Source: RPQJ01 sp963707145
GTDB taxonomy: Bacteria; Pseudomonadota; Gammaproteobacteria; Steroidobacterales; Steroidobacteraceae
Assembly (NCBI GenBank): GCA_963707145.1
Contig: CAVPOQ010000005.1
Span: 62,001-126,000 of the forward strand
DNA: 64,000 nt
Direction: 5' to 3'
The notes below the pieces were generated by a model. The model was not told the origin of the DNA and did not search any database. It saw only the letters and a program-made list of their open reading frames with translations. The position numbers were made by a program, and so were the translations under genes. Position 1 is the first letter of the stretch. Each line of letters starts with the position of its first letter. Below are positions 8,691 through 17,960 of the stretch, one piece after another.

Positions 8691-10042
8691 GGACGCGTGA
8701 ATCGGGTGCAGCAAACGAGCCGGCGGCAGGGATCGCGTCGCGCCTGCTCTGGCCGATCCTCGCCGCGGCGTGGCTGGCGGGATGCGCGTCGGGGCCCGGC
8801 GCGGCGCCGGCGGGCGACGCACCGCTGCCGTTCCAGATGGCGCGCGTCCAGCAGCAGTCCGCCGGCGGGGTCACGGTCAAGCTCGCGATCCCGACCGAGG
8901 CCGAGGTCGCACGGCACCTCGGCGCGGGCTTTTCGGAATACGGCATCCAGCCGATCTGGCTGCGCATCGAAAACTCCAGCGACTCGGACTTCTGGTTGCT
9001 GCCGATCGCCCTCGATGCCGACTATTTTTCCGCGGACGAGGCGGCGCTCGTGGTGGGTGCCAGGCTGACGGACGCCGAACGCGCCGATCTCGCACTCACG
9101 CTCCGCGCCAACGCGATGCCGTTGTTCCAGGGCGCCGGAAAGGCCAACGAGGGGTTCGTCTACGCCTCGCACGTGCGGGGCGGGCGTTTCGTGGACGTGC
9201 GCCTCACCGGCAACCGGCACAGCGAGCGCCTGCGCTTCGCCGTGCTGCTGCCGACCGAGGGATTCGACTACGAAAGGTCCCCGCTGCGAGAGCTCTATTC
9301 GCGCGTGGGCGACTTCCCGGACCTCACGCTGACGGAGCTGCGCCAGCGGCTGCGCGAGCTGCCCTGCTGCACGGCGAACGCCGAGGGCACGCCCGGCGGC
9401 GACCCGCTGAACGTCGTGCTCGTCGGCAGCGGGGAGACGGGCATGGCCGCGCTGAGCGCCAGCGGGTGGTCGTTCACGGAGGCGATCACCGCCGACAGCG
9501 TGCGCAGGATGGTCGGGGCGGCGATCGCCGAGAAGTCCATGCTGACCGCGCCGGTGAGCGCCCTGTATGCGTTCGGGCGCAAGCAGGACATCGCGCTGCA
9601 GCGCGGGCGCACGACGATTTCGCAGCGCAACCACATGCGCCTGTGGCTCGCGCCGTTCCGCTGCGAGGGTCAGCCGGTCTGGGTGGGGCAGGTGAGCCGC
9701 GACATCGGGGTGAAGTTCACGCGCAAGTCGCCGACGCTGACGACCCACGTCATCGACCCGGTGGTGGACGAGTCGCGCGAGTACCTGCTGCACAGCCTGT
9801 TCTACCGCGAGGCCGTGGAACGCTTCGCCTTCGTGCGCGGCGTCGGCGAAGCCAGCCGCGAGCAGCCGCGCCACAACCTGACCGGCGACCCGTATTTCAC
9901 CGACGGCCTCAGGCTCGTCGTCTGGCTCTCCAGCAGTCCGGTGCCGCCCGACCGCTCGGTGAATCTCGGCTGGAACGAGTCCACCGACCCCGTGCTGGAG
10001 GGCAAGGGCGAGTACTCGAAGGTGCCGTCACGCGAGCCGTGA
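8687..10042 (+). CDS. LssY C-terminal domain lipoprotein
   Basis: This 451-residue lipoprotein has the lipobox WLAGC (Cys33) after a short basic N-terminus. The C-terminal half (about 225-430) matches the LssY_C domain: NVVLVGSGE, a GWS turn, PVSALYAFGRKQD, HMRLWLAPF, VWVGQVSRDIGV and the acidic HVIDPVVDESREYLL. LssY_C is found beside PAP2-type and LPS/sulfur-related proteins, and its activity is unknown. The N-terminal half (about 45-215) looks like a separate beta-rich domain. It overlaps the upstream hydrolase gene by four bases, so the two products probably act together in the envelope. Confidence 0.85.
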   Translation: MRTRESGAANEPAAGIASRLLWPILAAAWLAGCASGPGAAPAGDAPLPFQMARVQQQSAGGVTVKLAIPTEAEVARHLGAGFSEYGIQPIWLRIENSSDSDFWLLPIALDADYFSADEAALVVGARLTDAERADLALTLRANAMPLFQGAGKANEGFVYASHVRGGRFVDVRLTGNRHSERLRFAVLLPTEGFDYERSPLRELYSRVGDFPDLTLTELRQRLRELPCCTANAEGTPGGDPLNVVLVGSGETGMAALSASGWSFTEAITADSVRRMVGAAIAEKSMLTAPVSALYAFGRKQDIALQRGRTTISQRNHMRLWLAPFRCEGQPVWVGQVSRDIGVKFTRKSPTLTTHVIDPVVDESREYLLHSLFYREAVERFAFVRGVGEASREQPRHNLTGDPYFTDGLRLVVWLSSSPVPPDRSVNLGWNESTDPVLEGKGEYSKVPSREP

Positions 10043-10118
10043 ACGAGCCCGTTGCGCAGTCGGCCTGCACCGGGTTGGTGCCGTAGTGCAGGCGCCGATG
10101 ACCGCTACAAGGAGGTCG

Positions 10119-12050
10119 ATGTCTCCGCGCCCGAGGAAGTTCACCGACGGGTCGAATTCGCTGGCGGCGCTGTGTGCGGCGGGACAAGTGGTTGTCGCAT
10201 GGGCTGTCCTTGGCTTCGTCGCCGTTGCCAGTGTCCCGGCGGTCGCAGCGAACGCGACGCGCAACGTCCTCGTGCTCTATTCCAACAGTCGCCTGTTGCC
10301 CGTGAATGTCGCAGGCGACAGCGGTCTGCGTCAGGTGATCGAGTCACGGGCGGAACGACCGGTCATCGTCTTCGACGAGTTCCTCGATTTTCCCCGTTTC
10401 AACGGACCGGCGCACGACCACACGGTCGCGACCTTCCTGCGCGAGAAGTACGCTGCCCGGCCGCCCGACCTGGTCGTCGCGGGCGGGCAGGCGGCGCTCG
10501 ATTTCCTGCTGGCGCACCGCGCCGAACTATTTCCCCGGGCGCCGGTGGTGCATTTCGCCGTCACCCGGGCGCACCTGGCGTCAATCGCGCCGCTGCCGCC
10601 GGACGTGATCGGCGTGCCTTTCGAGCTGGACTTCGTCCGAACCATCGAGCAGGCATTTCGGTGGCATCCGGACGCCCGCCACCTGGTGGTGGTGACGGGC
10701 GCCGCGCTGCAGGACCGCGACTGGGAGACTGGGCTGCGGGACGCGCTCTCGAACTGGAATCCATCCGTGACCCGCGAATTCTTGGCGGGACTTCCCACGG
10801 ACGACGTGCTGCGGCGTGTCAGGGACCTGGACGTGTCGTCCATCGTGTTCACCCCCGGCTATTTCGAGGACGGCGCGGGCCACGCCTTCGTGCCAGTCGA
10901 GGCGGCGCGCGCGATCGCAACTGCCTCCGGCGCGCCTGTCTACGGCACGTTCGAGCCCTTCATCGGCGCCGGGGTCGTCGGCGGCTACATGACGAGTTTC
11001 CAGGAGATGGGGCGAATCGCGGGCGCCGCAGTGACCGCGATCCTCGATGGCGCAGCGCCCGCATCGGTGCGCCTGCCGGACACCGTGCCGGCCCGGCTCC
11101 AGTTGGACTGGCGCCAGATACGGCGCTGGGGCATCGACGAGGCGGACGTCCCGGCCGACGCGGTCGTCAGGTTCAAGGCGCCGAACTTCTGGGAGCAGTA
11201 CCGGGCCACAGCTCTCATCGCGGCCACGGTGTTCGCGCTGCAGGCCGCGCTGATCGGCGGACTGCTTCTCGAGCGCCGTCGCCGCCGCCTCGCCGAGGCG
11301 GCGGTGCGGGACCAGGGATTCGAACTTGCGCACGCGTGGCGCGTGGCCACCGTGGGCGAACTCACCGGCTCGATCGCCCACGAGATCAACCAGCCGCTCG
11401 GCGCCATCCTCAGCAACGCCGAAGCGGCCGAACTCATTCTCGAATCCGGCGCGAATCGACGGGACGACCTGCGGGCCATTCTCGCGGACATCCGTCGCGA
11501 CGACCTGCGGGCCAGCGAGGTCGTCCGCCGCCTGCGTGGTCTGCTCGCGAGGCACGCGGTTGAGGCGGAGTGGCTGGACCTGAACGACGCGGTGGCGGAC
11601 GTGACGGCCGTGCTGCAGTCCGAATCGAGTCGCAGGCGCGTGACGATCGACCTGCGGCCCGCTGCGTCCCCTGCCATGATGATGGGAGACCGCGTCCAAT
11701 TGCAGCAGGTCGTCATCAACCTCTTGCTCAATGCCATGGATGCGGTCGAGGGCCTGCGCGACGAGCAGCGCACGATCCAGCTGGTTGTCGACAGCGACTC
11801 TGGGCACGTCGGTATCACGGTGCGCGATCGCGGCCGGGGAATTTCGCCCGCGGACCTGCCGAGGCTGTTCGATTCGTTCTTCACTACCCGGCGCGACGGC
11901 ATGGGCCTCGGACTGGCCATTTCGCGAACCATCGTCCACGGCCATGGCGGGAAGATCTGGGCGGAGAACGCCCAGGACGGAGGCGCCGTGTTTCACGTCG
12001 AGTTCCCGGTGCAGAGCGCATCGCACGCGCATACCCAGAGGTCGGCATGA
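10119..12050 (+). CDS. Sensor histidine kinase with ABC-substrate-binding-like periplasmic domain
   Basis: This is a membrane sensor kinase. After an N-terminal signal/TM segment (about residues 15-45), residues of about 48-345 resemble the ABC_sub_bind fold (NVLVLYSNSRLLP at the start, the VVHFAVTR strand, and a GGYMTSFQEMG loop). A TM helix follows near 365-385. The H-box is GSIAHEINQPLG with the phospho-acceptor at His421, then the N-box (VVINLLLNAMDAV), G1 (VRDRGRGI) and G2 (GMGLGLAIS). The ATG at 10119 has AAGGAGG just upstream, with a short 3-base gap after GGAGG. A GTG at 10086 in the same frame is possible. The stop overlaps the regulator's ATG. The ligand is unknown. Confidence 0.88.
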   Translation: MSPRPRKFTDGSNSLAALCAAGQVVVAWAVLGFVAVASVPAVAANATRNVLVLYSNSRLLPVNVAGDSGLRQVIESRAERPVIVFDEFLDFPRFNGPAHDHTVATFLREKYAARPPDLVVAGGQAALDFLLAHRAELFPRAPVVHFAVTRAHLASIAPLPPDVIGVPFELDFVRTIEQAFRWHPDARHLVVVTGAALQDRDWETGLRDALSNWNPSVTREFLAGLPTDDVLRRVRDLDVSSIVFTPGYFEDGAGHAFVPVEAARAIATASGAPVYGTFEPFIGAGVVGGYMTSFQEMGRIAGAAVTAILDGAAPASVRLPDTVPARLQLDWRQIRRWGIDEADVPADAVVRFKAPNFWEQYRATALIAATVFALQAALIGGLLLERRRRRLAEAAVRDQGFELAHAWRVATVGELTGSIAHEINQPLGAILSNAEAAELILESGANRRDDLRAILADIRRDDLRASEVVRRLRGLLARHAVEAEWLDLNDAVADVTAVLQSESSRRRVTIDLRPAASPAMMMGDRVQLQQVVINLLLNAMDAVEGLRDEQRTIQLVVDSDSGHVGITVRDRGRGISPADLPRLFDSFFTTRRDGMGLGLAISRTIVHGHGGKIWAENAQDGGAVFHVEFPVQSASHAHTQRSA

Positions 12051-12664
12051 CCACGAAACCGCTGCTCCACGTGGTCGACGACGACGACGCACTGCGGACT
12101 GCGCTGCTGCGGCTGCTGGACGCCGCCGGCTTCGAGGCGCGTGGCTTCGCGTCGGCCGGTGAATTCCTGCTGGATCCTCCGGCTGATCGTCCGGGCTGCC
12201 TGCTGCTCGACGTGCGGATGCCGGGGCCGTCCGGCCTCGACCTGCAGGAGGCATTGAATCGTCATGGTGTGACGCTGCCCGTGGTCTTCCTCACCGGCCA
12301 CGCCGACGTGACGGACAGCGTCAGGGCAATGAAAGCGGGAGCAGTGGATTTCCTGACCAAGCCCGTCGAGCGTGCCACGCTGCTCGAGGCGCTGCAGCGG
12401 GCCCTGCAGGTCGACGCGGCCCGGCGCGACGCGCGCCAGGAAGCACAGCGGATCCGCGCCGCGTTCGATTCGCTCACACCAGGCGAGCGCGACGTGTTCG
12501 ACCGCGTCGCCATGGGCAAGCTCAACAAGGTGATCGCCGACGAACTCGGGATCGCCGAGCGCACCGTGAAGGCGCGTCGCGCCGAGGTCATGACGAAGCT
12601 CGGAGTCGAATCGGCGGCCGAGCTCGGGCGGCTGGCCGAGCGGCTGCGGCAACTCCCCGAGTAG
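12047..12664 (+). CDS. FixJ-family response regulator
   Basis: The 205-residue protein has a receiver domain (acidic DDDD at 11-14, phospho-acceptor Asp55 in LLLDVRMPG, Lys near 105 in FLTKP) and a C-terminal LuxR/FixJ-type helix-turn-helix (LTPGERDVFDRVAMGKLNKVIADELGIAERTVKARRAEV is covered by residues of about 146-185). The start overlaps the kinase stop as ATGA, so it is the kinase's cognate partner. The exported sulfatase gene begins 252 bases downstream in the same direction and is a plausible target. A weak hairpin follows the stop. Confidence 0.92.
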   Translation: MTTKPLLHVVDDDDALRTALLRLLDAAGFEARGFASAGEFLLDPPADRPGCLLLDVRMPGPSGLDLQEALNRHGVTLPVVFLTGHADVTDSVRAMKAGAVDFLTKPVERATLLEALQRALQVDAARRDARQEAQRIRAAFDSLTPGERDVFDRVAMGKLNKVIADELGIAERTVKARRAEVMTKLGVESAAELGRLAERLRQLPE

Positions 12665-12750
12665 ACTCGAGCGGGCTGCTCCGGGGTGCGACGCAGCTCG
12701 TCGCGGCCGCGCCAGTGGGATTGCCAGGTGTCGCGAGTCGACCGCCCGTC

Positions 12751-12778
12751 AGGGCATTCGTTGATGCCCTTTAGGGCA
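12751..12778 (+). terminator. Weak terminator-like hairpins after the FixJ-type regulator
   Basis: AGGGCAT (12751-12757) pairs with ATGCCCT (12764-12770) around a six-base loop and is followed by TTAG. An overlapping perfect palindrome, GCCCTTTAGGGC, ends at 12777. The T-run is short, so termination may be partial. It is the only such structure between the regulator and the sulfatase gene. Confidence 0.4.
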
Positions 12779-12916
12779 GAGTTCGGCAAACGCGCTTGCT
12801 GAGCGGCACACGGGCAGTAAATTGTCCGCAGTTGCAATCGCCCGCCGTCGATACATGCGACGGGGACCGGTTGGCATTTCCCAGCGCGCGGTGTGCGCCT
12901 GCAAACGGGGGTTCAT

Positions 12917-14572
12917 ATGGCGAAACGGATCAGTGGCCTGAAGTTGACGGCACTCTCTTCGGCGCTCGTGGCGCTGTGCGGGGTGGCCCAGGCGCAGTCG
13001 AGCAAACCCAACATCCTGTTCATCGTATCTGACGACACTGGCTACGGCGACCTCGGCCCCTATGGCGGTGGCGAGGGCCGCGGCATGCCAACGCCGAACA
13101 TCGACAGGATGGCTGCGGAAGGCATGACCTTCATGTCCTTCTATGCGCAGCCGAGTTGCACGCCCGGACGCGCCGCCATGCAGACCGGCCGCATCCCGAA
13201 CCGCAGCGGCATGACGACCGTGGCCTTCCAGGGCCAGGGCGGCGGCCTGCCCGCGGCCGAATGGACGCTGGGCTCGGTGCTGAAGCAGGGCGGCTACAAG
13301 ACGTACTTCACGGGCAAGTGGCACCTCGGCGAAGCGGATTACGCGCTGCCGAATGCCCAGGGCTACGACGTCATGAAGTACGCCGGGCTCTATCACCTGA
13401 ATGCGTACACGTATGCCGATCCGACGTGGTTCCCGGACATGGACCCCGCATTGAGGGCGATGTTCCAGAAGGTCACGAAAGGCGCGTTGTCGGGCAACGC
13501 TGGCGAGCCCGCGAAGGAAGTCTTCAAGATCAACGGGCAATACGTGAACACGCCCGTCATCGACGGTAAGGCCGGCGTGGTCGGCATTCCGTTCTTCGAC
13601 GGCTACGTCGAGCAGGCGGCGATCGAGTTCCTCGAGGATGCCGCCAAGTCCGGCAAGCCCTTCTACATCAACGTCAACTTCATGAAGGTGCACCAGCCGA
13701 ACATGCCGGCGCCGGAGTTCGAGCACAAGTCGCTGTCGAAGAGCAAGTACGCGGACTCGGTCGTCGAACTCGACACGCGCATCGGCCGGATCATGGACAA
13801 GCTGCGTGCGCTCGGGCTCGACAGGAACACTCTGGTCTTCTACACGACGGACAATGGCGCCTGGCAGGACGTGTACCCGGATGCTGGCTATACGCCGTTC
13901 CGCGGCACCAAAGGTACGGTTCGCGAAGGTGGCAACCGCGTCCCCGCGATTGCCGTCTGGCCTGGCAGGATCAAGGCCGGCACGAAGAACCACGAGATCG
14001 TCGGCGGCCTGGACCTGATGGCGACCTTCGCGTCTGTTGGCGGCATGAAGCTGCCGACCAAGGACCGAGAGGGCCAGCCGATCATGTTCGACAGCTACGA
14101 CATGTCGCCGGTGCTGTTCGGCACGGGCAAGTCGGCACGCAACGAGTGGTTCTATTTCACGGAGAACGAGCTGTCGCCCGGCGCCGCACGCGTCGGCAAC
14201 TACAAGGCCGTGTTCAACCTGCGCGGCGACGACGGGCAGCCCACCGGCGGCCTGGCGGTCGACACCAACCTGGGCTGGAAGGGTGCGGCGTCCTACGTGG
14301 CCACGGTTCCCCAGATCTTCGACCTCTGGCAGGACCCGCAGGAGCGCTACGACATCTTCATGAACAACTACACCGAGCGGACCTGGACGATGGTTCCCAT
14401 CACGGAGGCCATCAACAAGCTCATGAAGACGTACGTGGAGTATCCGCCTCGCAAGCTGCAGAGCATGGGCTACGACGGACCCGTCGAGATTTCCAAGTAC
14501 CAGAAGTTCCAATGGGTACGCGAGCAGTTGCAGAAGGAAGGCGTCAATCTCGCATTGCCGACCGGCAACTAG
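12917..14572 (+). CDS. Secreted arylsulfatase (type I, Cys-type)
   Basis: The enzyme hydrolyses sulfate esters. The 551-residue protein has a signal peptide ending at AQA (residues 25-27). Metal-binding Asp39-Asp40 lie in FIVSDDTGYGD, and the formylglycine signature CTPGR is at 81-85 (SCTPGRAAMQTGR), followed by FTGKWHLGE and the late YTTDNG. Cys81 would need conversion to formylglycine by a modifying enzyme not found in this window. The start at 12917 has GGGGG seven bases upstream and gives a clean signal peptide. It heads a run of four exported-protein genes. The substrate is unknown. Confidence 0.93.
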   Translation: MAKRISGLKLTALSSALVALCGVAQAQSSKPNILFIVSDDTGYGDLGPYGGGEGRGMPTPNIDRMAAEGMTFMSFYAQPSCTPGRAAMQTGRIPNRSGMTTVAFQGQGGGLPAAEWTLGSVLKQGGYKTYFTGKWHLGEADYALPNAQGYDVMKYAGLYHLNAYTYADPTWFPDMDPALRAMFQKVTKGALSGNAGEPAKEVFKINGQYVNTPVIDGKAGVVGIPFFDGYVEQAAIEFLEDAAKSGKPFYINVNFMKVHQPNMPAPEFEHKSLSKSKYADSVVELDTRIGRIMDKLRALGLDRNTLVFYTTDNGAWQDVYPDAGYTPFRGTKGTVREGGNRVPAIAVWPGRIKAGTKNHEIVGGLDLMATFASVGGMKLPTKDREGQPIMFDSYDMSPVLFGTGKSARNEWFYFTENELSPGAARVGNYKAVFNLRGDDGQPTGGLAVDTNLGWKGAASYVATVPQIFDLWQDPQERYDIFMNNYTERTWTMVPITEAINKLMKTYVEYPPRKLQSMGYDGPVEISKYQKFQWVREQLQKEGVNLALPTGN

Positions 14573-14629
14573 ACCAGCGCCCAGGCGCCCCGGCCCGGCC
14601 GGGGCTGCCTGCTCGCGGCGTGCAAGGTA

Positions 14630-14663
14630 ACGGCCCCGATACGATCGGGGCCGTACTTTTGTC
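14630..14663 (+). terminator. Rho-independent terminator after the arylsulfatase gene
   Basis: ACGGCCCCGAT (14630-14640) pairs perfectly with ATCGGGGCCGT (14644-14654) around an ACG loop and is followed by ACTTTTG. The 11-bp stem and T-run make a convincing intrinsic terminator. The next gene therefore probably has its own promoter or relies on read-through. Confidence 0.85.
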
Positions 14664-14708
14664 TAATGCGCCGAGGCTTCGTGATGGCCGAAAGCCCGGA
14701 GTACTCCA

Positions 14709-15743
14709 ATGAGGTCAATTCAGTTGCGTCGGAACTGGGCCACTTCGGCGGCCTTCTCGCTCTGCGTTGGGCTCCTTGCCATCAATTCGGCGCACGCCCG
14801 GGATAATCACCTCACGTCCTGGAACGACGGCCCGGCCAGGAAGGCGATCGTCGAGTTCGTGAGGACCACCACGGACAAGTCGAGTCCGAACTACGTGCCG
14901 CCCGATGAGCGCATCGCCACGTTCGACAACGACGGCACGCTCTGGGCCGAGCAGCCGATGTACGTGCAGGGCCTGTTCGCCCTCGACCGCGTGAAGGTAC
15001 TCGCGCCACAGCATCCCGAGTGGCAGACACAGGAACCTTTTGCGTCGATCCTGAAGGGCGACCTCGAGGGCGCGCTCAAGGGTGGCGACAAGGCGCTGCT
15101 GGAAATCGTGATGGCGACCCACGCCGGCATGACGACCGACGAGTTCCAGACGATCGTCGGCGACTGGATTACGACTGCCAGGAACCCGGTGACGAAGCGG
15201 CCGGTGCTCGAGATGGTCTACCAGCCCATGGTGGAACTGCTCGCTTACCTGCGTGCACACGGCTACAAGACGTTCATCGTGTCGGGTGGCGGCATCGAGT
15301 TCATGCGCCCGTGGGCGGAGAAGGTCTACGGCGTACCGCCCGAGCAGGTGGTCGGCTCGAGCATCAAGACGCAGTACCAGTTGCGCGACGGCCAGTCGGT
15401 GCTGGTGCGGCTGCCGGAGCTGAACTTCATAGACGACAAGGGCGGCAAGCCCGTCGGCATCAATCAGCACATCGGCCGCCGTCCGATCGCGGCTTTCGGC
15501 AACTCGGACGGCGACCGGGAGATGCTGGAGTACGCGACAGTCGGCGTCGGCGGCGCCCGGCTCGGCATGCTGGTGCTGCACGACGACAAGGCGCGCGAGT
15601 TCACCTATGGCCCGGCGACGGGGCTCCCCGCCACCAAGGTCGGCAATTTCAGCCAGGCACTGTTCGACGAGGCGAACAAGAACGGCTGGGTCGTCATCAG
15701 CATGCAGAAGGACTGGAAGCGCATCTACCCGTCCGACAAGTGA
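14709..15743 (+). CDS. Exported HAD-family phosphatase-like hydrolase
   Basis: The 344-residue protein has a signal peptide (about 1-30, ending SAHA). HAD motif I is FDNDGTLW with Asp73 as nucleophile and Asp75 as acid/base; motif II is in FIVSGGG and motif IV in FGNSDGDREML. The layout resembles phosphoserine-phosphatase-like HADs but with export to the periplasm. It lies between an arylsulfatase and an NHL-repeat protein, all exported, so a part in processing ester-linked nutrients (phosphate or sulfate) is a reasonable inference. No specific substrate can be assigned. Confidence 0.85.
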   Translation: MRSIQLRRNWATSAAFSLCVGLLAINSAHARDNHLTSWNDGPARKAIVEFVRTTTDKSSPNYVPPDERIATFDNDGTLWAEQPMYVQGLFALDRVKVLAPQHPEWQTQEPFASILKGDLEGALKGGDKALLEIVMATHAGMTTDEFQTIVGDWITTARNPVTKRPVLEMVYQPMVELLAYLRAHGYKTFIVSGGGIEFMRPWAEKVYGVPPEQVVGSSIKTQYQLRDGQSVLVRLPELNFIDDKGGKPVGINQHIGRRPIAAFGNSDGDREMLEYATVGVGGARLGMLVLHDDKAREFTYGPATGLPATKVGNFSQALFDEANKNGWVVISMQKDWKRIYPSDK

Positions 15744-15823
15744 GCCCTCGAGGCCATTGCAGAGAGCGCGACAAGCTCGGAAAAGACGCCATTTTCGATC
15801 CAATTGCTACGAGGAGCAGCGCG

Positions 15824-17896
15824 ATGAAGCGTGCAGCGACGGTCCGATGCCTGGGGGCGAGCGGTCTAGTTCTGACGATGGCGTTGGCCGCGGTCGGCAT
15901 GGCAGTCACGGCGCCTGCGGCGGCAGCCAGCATCGGCGGGCAGGTTCTCGGTGCGGGGGCGCCGATCGCCGACTCGACCGTCACGTTATGGGCCGCGAGC
16001 GCGGGTCCTCCGAAGCAGTTGGCCCAGGCAAAGACCGGCGCCGACGGCCGCTTCGTGCTCGGGGCAGTCGGGGCCCCGGCGAGCGGCACGTCCTTTTACC
16101 TGGTCGCCAGGGGCGGCAAGCCGGTCGCCAGCAGGGTGGGCCGCGACAATCCAGCCATCGCGTTGATGACGGTGCTGGGCGCGACTGCCCCGGCCAAGGT
16201 CACGATCAACGAGTTGACGACGATTGCGTCCGTGTGGACGCACAACCAGTTTATCGATGGCGCCACGATCAAGGGCTCGGCGCTGCAACTGAAGATTGCG
16301 GCAGGCAACGTTTCCAGCTTCGTGGACCTCAGGACCGGCGGCCTTGGCGCAGTGATCCAGGATTCTCTGAACGGCGGCCAGACGACGACGCTGGCGAATT
16401 TCTCGACACTCGCAGACGCACTTGCGGGTTGCGTGACGCAGGTCAAGGCTGACGCCTGCTCCAGGCTCTTCACGGCCGCCATCGGGCCGACGGGAGGCGA
16501 GCCAAAGGACACGCTCACCGCGGCGCACGCGATCGCACGGCATCCCTGGTACAAGCCCGAGCGCGTGTTCGCGCTGCTGGACGCGCATTACCCGGTACCG
16601 AAGGGCAAGAACCTTCGTCCGGCGCCGTACACACCGTACCTGCAGTTCTCGCCCAGTGCCTGGGTGCTGCCGCTCAAGTTCGACGGCGGCGGATACCGCG
16701 CCGGCGGCAAGGCAATGTTCGACGCGGAAGGCAACCTCTGGGTCGGCAACAACTTCACGGTCGGCTGGCAGGCCAACGACGCACTTTGGCAAGGCAACGC
16801 GAGCAAGTTCGACCCCAACGGCAAGCCGCTCTCGCCGATCACCACCGGCTTCGCCGGTGGCGGCATGCAGGGTGGCACCTTCGGGGCGGCGATCGACCTG
16901 AAGGGCAACGTCTGGTTGTCGAGCTACGGCAGCAAGTCCATCGCCGTTTTCGACAAGGACGGCAAGCCGCTGACGCCGCCCGACGGCATCAACTTCGGCG
17001 GCCGCCTCGGCCTGATGCAAGGCATCATCACCGCGCCCAATGGCGACATGTGGGCGCTGGGGATTTCGAAGCGCCAGTTGCTGCACTTTCCGAAAGGCGA
17101 CTGGAAGAACGGCCGAATCGTCTGCGAGGGCGACAGTGCCGAGCCGTGCAAATCGTTTACTGCGCCGTTCCACCTGGCCATCGACCAACAGGATCGGATC
17201 TGGGTGTCCGACAGTTCCTTCCACGTGATCCGCTTCCCGACCTCCGATCCGACCAAGGCGGTGCGCTTCGAGGTCAGGTCGAACAACAGCGGCCTGAACA
17301 TCGACAGCCAGGGCAATGTCTGGGTGACCAACCGCTTTGGCGCCGGCCTGATGGGCATGGCGCATATGATCGATATGGCGGTGCATCTGAAGACCAAGGG
17401 CGTGCTCTCGGCCTCCGACTACCTGACCAAGACCATGTCCGAACAGAAGGGCGGCAGCGGCAGCGTCACCGTGCTGCGGCCGGACGGCACGCAGTTGCCG
17501 GGCTCGCCATTCAAGGGTGGAGGCCTGCCGGGTCCGTGGGCCGTGGTGGTGGACGGCAATGACAACATCTGGGTCAGCAACTTCGCGATGCCCGCGAGCC
17601 CGATCGTTCAACTGTGCGGTGTGCGCGTCGAAGCCTGTCCGCCGGGATTCAAGACTGGTGAGCAGATCTCGCCGCCTGGCGGTTATGTCGGCGGTGGCCT
17701 GCAATTGCAGACCGATATCGCGGTTGGTCCAGCGGGCGACGTCTGGGCCATGAACAACTGGCAGGACATCGATAGCTGCTATCCCGGCGCCATCGAAGCG
17801 CTGTCGACGCGCTGTGGCGGCCAGGGCGTGGTGATCTTCTTCGGCATGGCCAAGCCGGTGCGTGCGCCGCAGATCGGGCCTGCGAAGCCGTACTAG
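15824..17896 (+). CDS. Secreted NHL/streptogramin-lyase-like beta-propeller protein
   Basis: The 690-residue exported protein has a signal peptide (about 1-34). A short carboxypeptidase-regulatory-like beta domain follows (about 35-95; IGGQVLGAGAPIADSTVTLW). The C-terminal part (about 270-690) repeats the NHL/Vgb-type pattern of xGNxWVxN (GNLWVGNNF, GNVWLSSYG, DRIWVSDSS, GNVWVTNRF, DNIWVSNFA, GDVWAMNNW), as in a beta-propeller. ATG 15824 has GAGGAG seven bases before it; the frame is open upstream but has no signal there. Paired cysteines near the end may form disulfides. Its function is unknown; a binding or lyase-like role is possible. Confidence 0.85.
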   Translation: MKRAATVRCLGASGLVLTMALAAVGMAVTAPAAAASIGGQVLGAGAPIADSTVTLWAASAGPPKQLAQAKTGADGRFVLGAVGAPASGTSFYLVARGGKPVASRVGRDNPAIALMTVLGATAPAKVTINELTTIASVWTHNQFIDGATIKGSALQLKIAAGNVSSFVDLRTGGLGAVIQDSLNGGQTTTLANFSTLADALAGCVTQVKADACSRLFTAAIGPTGGEPKDTLTAAHAIARHPWYKPERVFALLDAHYPVPKGKNLRPAPYTPYLQFSPSAWVLPLKFDGGGYRAGGKAMFDAEGNLWVGNNFTVGWQANDALWQGNASKFDPNGKPLSPITTGFAGGGMQGGTFGAAIDLKGNVWLSSYGSKSIAVFDKDGKPLTPPDGINFGGRLGLMQGIITAPNGDMWALGISKRQLLHFPKGDWKNGRIVCEGDSAEPCKSFTAPFHLAIDQQDRIWVSDSSFHVIRFPTSDPTKAVRFEVRSNNSGLNIDSQGNVWVTNRFGAGLMGMAHMIDMAVHLKTKGVLSASDYLTKTMSEQKGGSGSVTVLRPDGTQLPGSPFKGGGLPGPWAVVVDGNDNIWVSNFAMPASPIVQLCGVRVEACPPGFKTGEQISPPGGYVGGGLQLQTDIAVGPAGDVWAMNNWQDIDSCYPGAIEALSTRCGGQGVVIFFGMAKPVRAPQIGPAKPY

Positions 17897-17960
17897 ACGG
17901 TAGCCGTACTAGACTATGGTGCCGTGACAACTGCGCAGTCAGTAACCAGGAGATCGCGCG

